64,000 bases of DNA from Struthidea cinerea (Eukaryota; Chordata; Aves; Passeriformes; Corcoracidae). The stretch is from positions 1 through 64,000 of the forward strand of contig VZTI01002369.1 in NCBI GenBank assembly GCA_013397865.1, in the 5' to 3' direction. The notes below the pieces were generated by a model, which did no database searches, had not been told where the DNA came from, and saw only the letters and a list, made by a program, of their open reading frames with translations. The position numbers were made by a program, and so were the translations under genes. Below, piece after piece: positions 54,576 to 64,000 of the stretch; position 1 is the stretch's first letter; the number at the start of each line of letters is the position of its first letter.

Positions 54576-57500
54576 TCAACATGTCCCAGCCTGAGCCGCG
54601 TCTAGAGCTTAGGCTCTACTTCCAGTCTAGCTTTCTCCGCTGTCCCAGTGCAATCCCATCACACCCAGCACAGACAGCCAGTATTGGCAGAGCTGGAGGG
54701 GAGGGGAATTTGTTCTGCTGAATCTTAAACGAAAACTTTTGGCAATATTTTTAAAGAAGGTTGTAGGCTTTTCTGGTTCTGGAGGGGTTTGTAGCTATAA
54801 ATCTTTTCAGGATGCCATTTCAGCTAAAGGGCCCGTTCCCGTTAATAACCCATCCTGTTTTCACAGCGCTCTGGAGTGGTGGCAAGCATGGCTTGGCTGG
54901 GATTGTTAATTGCTGTGAGTTAATATATACTTTATTGCCTTCAGTTTGCCTGAAAACATGATGGCATTTGGCATTTGATTGTTTTCAATACTTGTTCTTG
55001 CAAAGCTTGGAATGTCCCCCTTGGGGGATTTTGCACTCCTGTGATATTCACCATTTCAAAGCTCAGATATCCCAAATGACTTTTGAAAAGAATGCCAGGT
55101 CACCTGCAGAATGACTGGAATCTCTCTATCCACTGCCTGGTTACCAAACAGGCTGGAAAATAAGAGAAGCTTAATGAAGAAAATCCTGATCTTTGCTGCT
55201 TTCCTCAATCAAATTCTGTCCAGTCTGATCAATTTACACACACACACAAGTCTGCAGGACAATTCACAAGCTGGTACAGAATCAAAAATCTCAGAAAATT
55301 ATTTAGAAGCCAAAACTTTTGTTGGCTTTTTCATTATCCAAGGAAGTCAATAATATAGACATTTTTAGATATTATAGGTATGATTTATGATAGCGGCTTC
55401 CACAGCCTCACTACACCGGCCACCTCCCTGGAAGGTGAAACCCATCATCTCATATTTCCATACTACAGATGTGAATGAGGACCCTTAACTAGTTGACACT
55501 TTGACAGATATTTAATTTCTGTGTGATGCAACAGGATTGCAGGGCTGTGCAGTTCTCACATAAAGAAGCAGCACTCAATGAACACCTGAATAACCTACAG
55601 ATTGGTTCCATGGTGGTGGTGGTCCCATAAAGTTTAGAGTTCAACAGGTATGAGCCAAACACCACTTGGTACAATTGCAGGTATGAAAAGCAGCTGCACT
55701 GAAGGCATCTTTTGTGAAGGGTGTGGAAGAGAGTGACCACTGTGTGCTGTTTGGATGTGGGTTTGAGTTGAAGTGCTTTGCAAACCTCTGATTAGAGGGG
55801 TAAATTTGGATGTTAAGTAGTACATGAATTATTTCAAAGATCAGACTGCTTTTGCAGCATGTGGTGTGGACACACTGATGGCCTTTTCTAAAAGGAAGCA
55901 AAGATATAGCTGTGCACCAAGTTTTCCTAAACCAGCTACAAAGAGAAGTTTTCATAGCCACCTGCAAAACCTGTAATGTACTTGCACAAGTAATTTTTGA
56001 CCACCAGTACCAGTGAATCCTAGTTTCCTGAAGATTTGTGCCCTGATTGACTGACTTCAAAGCAAAATCACCAAGTGAAGGTTTTCCCATAATAGCAGCA
56101 CCTACAAGATGTCCTTCCCACCTGGATTCTCTAATGATGCATGAGTTTGCAGCCTTTACTTTACTAGCTATGCATACAGGTGCTGTGTTTTTCTACTGAT
56201 CTGCCCGTTTCACAAAGGCACGAACTTCTGTTCAGCATTTTGCCCTTCTGTCTTATGTGACTGAAAACAGATGTAAATATTATTAGCAAGAAGAGGAAGG
56301 ATGGCAAAATCCATCAGATGCCATGGTTCTGCAAGTCTCCACAGAAAATCAATCAGAAAATAAGGAATTTAGCTCCAGCCAGCATTGGAGAAAGACAGGA
56401 AGACACAGCTGTCATTAGACAGAATGAAAATGCTCTGCCAGTACAAAATAACAACTGTTTCACTCTCTGTGCAGGTTTCTTTCTGGGCAGCACAGAATAT
56501 CCAAACCTTTTCCTCTGTAATCCAGCTCTGAATGGATTTCTTGCTCAGCTTGCATATGCTGTTGCTGTATGCAGGAAACACCTATGTCTTTATCTGATCT
56601 TCATGTCAAAAAGCAAGGGTAGATAGGTAAATTTGCAAAATCTGCTTTTTATTTCCCTGCTTAGAGAAAATTAATTCTGTTGAGGGGGCATGGAGAGAAC
56701 GGCTGACAACTTTGTGGAGACAGTACAAAACCTCCTTTGGCTGCATTCCCAGTAGAAAAATGTTCACTGTCGTGATGTTAATTGTGTCACACACATCCAC
56801 ACCTTTTTGTGCTTTTCCAGGAGTTAATACTGGCTGTTGCAGATCCAGCTCTGGTGGAACAAGCCTCCCTACTTTGCAGTGTTAATGTCTGCAGACAAGT
56901 GCACAATCATTTGTTTCTGCTCAGCTGCAGGGACAATGCAGACACAGTTATGTGCAAACAACTCTTTGCCTTGTAGGCAGCAAGTCACATGCCTGACATT
57001 AAATGTAAATCATGTGCAATCTCATCTCTGGCCCTTGTCCAAATGCCTGCTTACCCTCCCATATCTGAATGTACAGCATTAGGTGGAACTGAACACCTCA
57101 ACTGAAACTCTGCTTGGTTTTATTGGAGTAACAGACTATAGTTCCTTTGGTCTTTACAGGCCCACTGGTGGGAACAGCCATGTTGATCCCAAGCTACATG
57201 CAGAAGGAAGTGCACTTAAACATTTTACTACATTACTACACCATCTTTACATCTAACAACAGTTCAGAGACTTCCTACAGAGCCTTGGCAGAGCCTGGCC
57301 CCCATGGCGTGGTAGTTGTGGGTAGCAGGTGGCCTGAATTGCTCTCCTGAGCTCAGGGTGCCCTGTTATTCCATCTGTCACTGACACCAGAAGGTATGTC
57401 CATGCTATATATTACACCTGCCGTGCAGGGTGAGCTGCCCAGCTGGGACTGGTGCCTGCTTGTGGGTTCCTCCAGCCCTCCTTTCTCTGTCCCCTGGATC

Positions 57501-60500
57501 ACTGAGCAGAGCTGAGCACAGGGATCAGCTGAACCAGAGGAAGCAGCAGCTGAACAGCAATTAGGAACAGTTCAGTGTCATCCCAGCCCACCCCACCCCA
57601 CTCCACCAAGTTCTAACCCCAGGGTCTCCTAAAGCCTTTGACCCTTGGCTAAGGGGCTCTGTGGCCTGGGGATACAGGTTTTATGGTGTGATCAACAGGG
57701 CCAGGTTTAACCTGTGACATGAACACAGCCAGAGTAAGCAGGTGGGTGAAGTCTTTGAAGTTATATATTATAATAAAGTTATAATTAAATATACACAATT
57801 ATAGCTATTTAGACCCATTCTAGGAGGTTGCTGAGGCCCAGCTTTGAAATGTTCTGTGTTTGACAGTCCAAGTGCTGTTTGTGCACAGCCCACATAGTGC
57901 CAGGGGCCAGCACAGCACTTCACCTGGGAAGAATTCCCTCCGGGCTCCCGTGGGAGCAGAGGTTGCTTGTTCCCATGCCTCAGCAGAGCATGAGGGCAGC
58001 TGAGTGCCATCCCCTCACTTGACAGGCTCTGAGATGCGGATACGCACTAATTTAAATATTCTGGCTAGAGGTTGTAGCACTTCAGATACGCTTTTTAACT
58101 TCAAAAAAGGCACACCTCACAGCACAAATTAGTCACAGCTAAGGAAAACCTAAGAAAATGCATTAAAATTAGAGCAAAGACTTGGCTCCCAGGAGAGACT
58201 AGTGTTTTCATTAGCTGCAAAGTACAGATAAGATTTTGTGACTGTTTCCTATTTACAGTTTGAAAGCCAGAGTTGCTGGATATTCCCTTCAACTAGGAGC
58301 TCTTGAGTTGTTTTCCATGATTTCTACACTAATCACTTCTCTTCTGGAAAATTCAATTCAAGCCCATGTCTACCTCTAATGTAGGGAATCTTCAAGGATC
58401 TGAAGGAATTCTTTTTGCATCCATCTAATTTTGTATCACTAAAACGTTTTCCTGCTCCAGGGGCCTGCAACAAAGTCCTTGCTGTGAAATTCTTACCATC
58501 CGAGGTACAGTAGAGAAGGAAAACTGGAGGGAAGTGTCCCTCTTGCAGGTTGTGGGGAGCCCTTGTGAGCCAAGCCAGAACACAGACACATAGGTGCCAG
58601 GTGTGACCACCTCTCACCACTCCTTCTGCCCTGCTGCAGCTGGAGCAGGATATTTTGCCAGGAAGGAAATCACCTCCTCACCCCTGGTAGGATTTCACCC
58701 GGTATGGAGATGGCTCTGGTGTGATGAGAAAACCCCACCACTTCCTAAGCAATTCCTCATCCCCCTCCTGTACCATCAGCTGCTGTTACCTCACTGCTGA
58801 GGCTGCCCACATTTTACAGGGAGCAAAAGGCTGCTGGGTAACTCTCTCAGCCCTGCCCAGGCAGCAGGATCTGTGGGATGAGTGAGGATCTGGCTACAAG
58901 GAGGAGATCATAAGGCCTTTGGTTTATGGTCCAGCTCTAGTACTCTGCCAAGAAAGGATTTCGCTGAGTTATGTTCAGGACCACTAATTAGACTGTTTCC
59001 AGATGTTGTCCAGAGAGGAACTGTGAAGGATGAAAGGAGGTGGTGGATTTGGTATTTCTATAAAAGGGAGAAGTTTGTTTTCTGACAGCTGGATTGCATT
59101 TAAACAGCTTGGCAAAACCTTACCTTAGTTTTAAAGACATGCTTTACTACAAAGTGATTTCTGCTACAAAAAAAAAAACAAACAAAAAACTCCACTAGGG
59201 AAATAGGTTGGGTTTTATACAAATACTTCAAATTAACATTCTAGCAGAGGAAGTGAGAAAAAGACCAGCTCAAAATTTCACATTGTCTTTCCCGTGAATA
59301 ATCCATCACAATCGGTCACATGCAGAGCAGGTGGATGGGAAGGGAGGAGATGAGCTCCTGCTGGGCCAGAACATGAGAGTTCAGACTCAGAAGGAAGTTC
59401 TTTGGTGTTATGGTATATGGAAGCAGTGCTTAGCCAGCAGCGATGTCCCAAGAACACAGAAAACCACAAGATTTTCAGAACAAAGACAGAATTGTAGCCA
59501 TGAAGAAACAACTGGTTTAAAGGACAGATAAATTAAAGTTTGGCCATTTACCTGGAGCTTCATATCAACACATTAATCAGGTGGGGAGAAAGGAACGGAT
59601 CCCAGCATGAAGGAAGCGGACAGTGCCAAACCCAGGCCTATGAAGATAAATCATTACAGAAGAACAAGCATATTAATTTAGTAATGAATATTAATTTGTG
59701 TACATGTGCTTTTTAGGGGCTTGAGATAAATCCCATTTGAGAGGCATTTACCAGAGTCCTATGCAGTGCTGGGGAATTTGCTCCTGAAATTCAAGGCTGA
59801 TATATGGCAAGCATGGTCTGTAACAGCTTTAAATTGCTTAAATTTTATAGTGGACTGAAAATATGAGGTGAGGGAAATGGGCTGGACAAGGATGAATGAC
59901 TCTGGACCAAAGGGTTTGAGTAAGGTAACTGAAAGTAAGGATTTGAGCAAGACTTCCTGATAAGATACTGGATCAGGACAAGAGGTCAGGACCTGGGAGA
60001 TTCCATGTCAGAGCATTACTGTCCTTTCCATTGCAGCTGAGATGGCAGTCTCCAACTTGAGCTAAGCATGGGAACTCATTCCTGGTGACAAATGTGTTTC
60101 TTTCTGTCCACCCTGCTGCTGGCATCCTGCATCACCTCTCATGTGGCTTTTGGACAGGCCCTGGAAGATGCAGCAGTTGATGCTTCTGGTTGTGAACTGC
60201 CACATGACTGCAGAAGCACCTTGTACGGGTTGTGCTGAGGTACCTGCCAGACTACCTACCCTCATCCTTCTCCAGGCAGCAGCAGACCTTGCCTTTTGTG
60301 TGTGGGCCCTTTGGCACGTGGCCTCTCCCTGCTTCCTGCAATATGGAGGGAGGCGATTTTTTCCTCTCCTTGGGTCCCTTCCCTTCCTCCCTCTGCATGG
60401 GCGTTGCTGCCCGTTCACCGCAGCAGTACTGGATACCAGCGCTGTGAGTAAAAGCTGGGAGACTACCAGCAGAGGAAATGCTTTGAAAATGAGATCTCCT

Positions 60501-63487
60501 ACTTCTGTGCAGAGGAACAGGCTATTTTAGGAGCAGATTGTGTTGGAGATATGGGCTGGGACAGGATTACTGCAGCTGCTGAGGGAAGTGCTGCTGTATC
60601 CAGAGCTTCCCAATAAGCAAGGCAATAGACATCACATAAAGAAACTCTCCAGTTCATCAGTTCCTCTCCTCTCTTTTTGGCACTGCCTCTGGACTCAGAC
60701 ACGTGGTTTTCCCAACCACAGAGACCATTGCAACGTAAGAGACCAAGCCCACCATTCGCACCTTCCTGAAAGAATACAATTTCCACACAGGTTCCAAATT
60801 ACAGCAGAAAGAAAGGGTTGTCCTGCTGTCAGTCTGAGGGCAGCACAGAGGAGCATGGTAACACAAAATTCCAGCAGTCCTGGGCACGTTTAACAACATT
60901 ATTAAGAAAAATTCAGTCCTGAGCAGCTATGAAGGAAATAACACCCCATTGTCTGCCTGAGATTCACTGATTCCCTTCTAACTGCAGCTCCCCAGCCATT
61001 TAAATTGCATCTGATAATTAAACATGCTGTGAAAGCAGCTTCAGTGCTTGTCAAAGCTCTGTTGAGTTTCACCAGAGATGCTTCAGCTGAAGCCTTTAGT
61101 CCTTAAATTTCTGGTAAGTGGTCTGTTGGGACTGGCAGGGCACATATGTTTGTCATCACCTGTATCTTCTGGTCTTGCCTGCTGAGGCAGTAGTCTGCAG
61201 CCTGCAGTACCCAAATGCAATGCCTGTAGCCTGACCTGGTATATAATTCTCTAAGCTAAATCTATGATCAGGAGGAGCTGCAAGCCAGGCTGCAGAGCCC
61301 TGCAGACCTTTGTTGGTCATCGAGCTGAACAGTTGCTTCGAGAATTACCTGCAGATTTATTGCCGTTCACTGTAACTTGAGAAGAACGTTGCTGTCTCTA
61401 TTCTCACAGAGATTTACAGCTCATTCTGCCTCGAAATGGGGCTTTTTCTCTTTTTTAATTGAGTGATCTGTCTTTTGGGGAAATATTTTATTTTGTGCTG
61501 CATGTTTCAAGGTCTTTCACTGTGTCACTTCCACTTTATTTAGCCACCCTGTCACACCAGCCTTGTGCGCTCCCTGCTCCACTATCCATGGCAACATTCA
61601 TGGCTCGTACATTTATTTTTCCTTTACGCAGCTCCGTGATTCTTCCCAAACTGACTCTCAAGACTGGAATGTGGCCCTAAATTAGGACTTATCTACATGG
61701 GAGACCATTCCAGAGATTTTGGGATAACTCCTCTCTGTGGAATACATGTGCACAGCTGGGAGTTATACCACGGAGCTGTCACAGTTCAGTGTGCCTTTGT
61801 GCCATGATAAATTAGGATAAGCCCTGACTCAGGAAAAGTCCTTGGCTATTACTAGAGAAAGGTCAGTTGAGAATTGCGTTTGCTGTGTGGCCACATCCAA
61901 AAAGCAAACATAGATGAGGCTATATAAAGGATGGGATGAAGGGTTATATAATTCAGTTACACAATGTATGTGATTGCTGTCATCAGAAGACAGTCTTCAG
62001 TGCTTGTTAGTCTGTTTCAAAAATAAAAAATGGGATTAGGGAGTTCAGGGACAAGCAGCATTCTCACAGCGATGAATAAAAAAACCTAAAGGATTGGAAC
62101 CATTTTTCTGGGAAGGAAGGATAAAATGTGATAAATCAAACTATGAACAGTCTAGGACACATGGATTAAGAGTGCCTGTTTTCCCTTTCATATAATAAAA
62201 GAGCAAAGTGTCATTCAAAGAGATGAGAAATAGGAAATTACAATTTTACAGCAGCACTTGCTCGATATAGTTACAAACCACAGAGCACTGGAATTTACTG
62301 GAAACCAAAACATGAAAAATCTTGATGTGGTAACAGGAACATATGCAGTTGCAACATTGAAAACTAAAAAATTAACCCCCAGATCCAGAAGGGGGATAAA
62401 TGCTTTGGTACCTATTTCATATAGGGAATTATATTACACCATTAGGAAAAAAGAGATATCAGGGCTTGTTTCCACCCTCTACTGACATCTCCATTACTAA
62501 ACACTCTCAGAAACAAGTGATCCCACCAAATGGCCATGGATCCAACAGTACAGTGATATCTGTGTTCCCAAGTAACAATAACAGCAGTGAAGGCAAAGGA
62601 GCTGCCTCTTATTTCCAGAAATGTGTAACGTCTGCCTATTGTGCCCATGCTGGTGCTTGACATGGCCACGCACACTAGAGCCACTGTTCAGAAACAACTT
62701 CCAAAGATGCCAGTTCAGCCGGTGAAAAATATTATGTCTGAAAGAACTCAGATTTAGTGAACTTTCATCAGAACTGAATTCCAGCTCTGGTTGCCCTGGA
62801 AACACTGGGATGCTGAAGACAGCTCATCTCAGAGCAGCTTTGTCCGAGGGATTGCTCAGCACTGAGGCTCCTCTCGGCCTCTGCAGCACTTTCTGGGACA
62901 TTGACTTCAGTTTGACTCAGCAACTGCAGGGTGGATCAGACTGCTCCTCCCTGGAATTAATACTGGTTCATATCCAGCCCAGACATTTTGAGCTGAGTTT
63001 TCTTAGTTCAAATGCACATCTGTGCCATATGGCAGCTGCACCTGACTTTGGATTCCTCACTCCCCAATGTGGGTGTCTCTTATTTGCCTGACAAAGCGGC
63101 AGAAGGAGCTAAGACAGTTCAAACCCATCCCAAAAGAAAGTGAATGGTGAATACCCTTCTGGCCACTGTATCACAGTTTGCTACCAAACAGCTGCTCTCC
63201 AGTTGCATTGTGAGGTGGATCCAGACTCTGCTCAGCTCCATTACTAGTTTCCCCCTGATCTCCCCAGCCCCCTGACCTCCCTCTGTGCTACATGAAGCTG
63301 AGAAACTGCAGGATTCATAGATTTCATTAGGAGTTATGTGTGCTTGGTGCCTCTTGGACCAGGACCCTCTTTTATCCTTTTCTGGATATTTTGTGGCCAA
63401 GTTTCTCCCTTAATCCCAAGGTTTTACAGAATTCTAATGACAAATTTATGCAGCCAGAATCTATATCTCCAGGACATTATAGGAGTT
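54576..63487. other. Long intergenic stretch
   Basis: About 8.9 kb without a recognised exon, RNA gene or interspersed repeat. Base composition is mixed, with a GC-richer part at 57.3-58.0 kb. All open frames are short and overlapping on both strands. Confidence 0.45.
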
Positions 63488-64000
63488 AATCACAGAACCA
63501 TTTAGGTTGAAAAATACCCTTAAGATAATTGAGTCCAACCATTAACCCAGCATTGCCAAGTCCACCACCAAACCATGTCCCTAAGTGCCATGGCTACATG
63601 TCTTTTAAATACCTCCAGGAATGGTGAACCCATCACTCCCTTGGACAGTCTGTTCAAATGCTTTACAAGCCTTCCAGTGAAGAAATTTTTCTTAATATTG
63701 AATTTAAACCTCCCCTGGTACAACTTGAGGCCACTTCCTCTTGTCCTCTCACTTGTTACTTGGGAAAAGAGGCTGACCCCCACCTGGTTACAACCTCCTT
63801 CCAGGTGATTTCAGAGAGCAATAAGGTCTCCCCTGAGCCTCCTTTTCCCCAGGCTGAGCCTCCCCAGCTCTCTCAGCCACTTCTCATCACACTTGTGCTC
63901 CAGAACCTTCCCCAGCTCTGTTGCCCTTCTCTGGACATGTTCTAGCACCTCCATGCCTTTTTGTAGAAAGCATCAAGTACCTCAACCTTTTCCTCATCCT
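63488..64000 (-). mobile_element. CR1 LINE fragment running off the window
   Basis: AATCACAGAACCATTTAGGT, AATTGAGTCCAACCATTAAC, AAGTCCACCACCAAACCATG and GTTGCCCTTCTCTGGACATG are a reverse-oriented CR1 3' region. It is continuous to the window edge. Confidence 0.93.

Overview
The window is vertebrate nuclear DNA, and almost certainly avian. Intron-split coding exons with GT-AG junctions, about fifteen CR1-type LINE fragments carrying the characteristic bird 3' end, and several avian-type retroviral LTRs all point the same way. The LTR types look passerine-like, but the species cannot be fixed from the sequence alone.

One protein-coding gene is recognised and it appears complete: DENND3 (DENN domain-containing protein 3, a Rab12 guanine-nucleotide exchange factor) on the minus strand. 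I traced 23 coding exons from the ATG at 36259 to the TAG at 5831. All introns are GT-AG, reading phase is kept throughout, and the exons sum to 3,804 nt (1,267 codons plus stop). The protein reads as an N-terminal DENN module (exons 1-11), a regulatory linker with two serines spaced like the human ULK sites (exon 12), a helical TPR-like segment (exon 13), a PH-like 'PHenn' domain (exons 14-15) and a C-terminal WD40 propeller (exons 17/18-23). The promoter side is a GC/CpG-rich block at about 36.09-36.53 kb with a CCAAT box and G-rich Sp1-like tracts. The 3' UTR runs leftward to one of three AATAAA signals at 4.56-4.83 kb.

Layout: 1-4.5 kb is intergenic and LTR-rich. It holds a probable LTR at about 841-1481 and a clear solo LTR at 1940-2869 flanked by a 5-bp CACCT duplication. 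4.5-36.5 kb is DENND3; its introns carry CR1 copies, including a nested pair in intron 22 and an inverted cluster in intron 1. 36.5-64 kb lies upstream of DENND3 and contains no recognisable coding exon. It holds a degenerate G-rich minisatellite, a 19-bp tandem repeat, CR1 fragments, a short LTR at about 43.28-43.49 kb, a long avian ERV LTR at about 48.4-49.44 kb and simple repeats. In mammals DENND3 is head-to-head with PTK2, so this side would be the PTK2 side if synteny holds, but no PTK2 exon is seen here.

No new biological system was found. The most useful observations are the complete gene model, the conserved Ser549/Ser567 pair, a tandem alternative splice donor at exon 12, the solo LTR with its target-site duplication, and inverted CR1 copies able to form a hairpin in DENND3 pre-mRNA.
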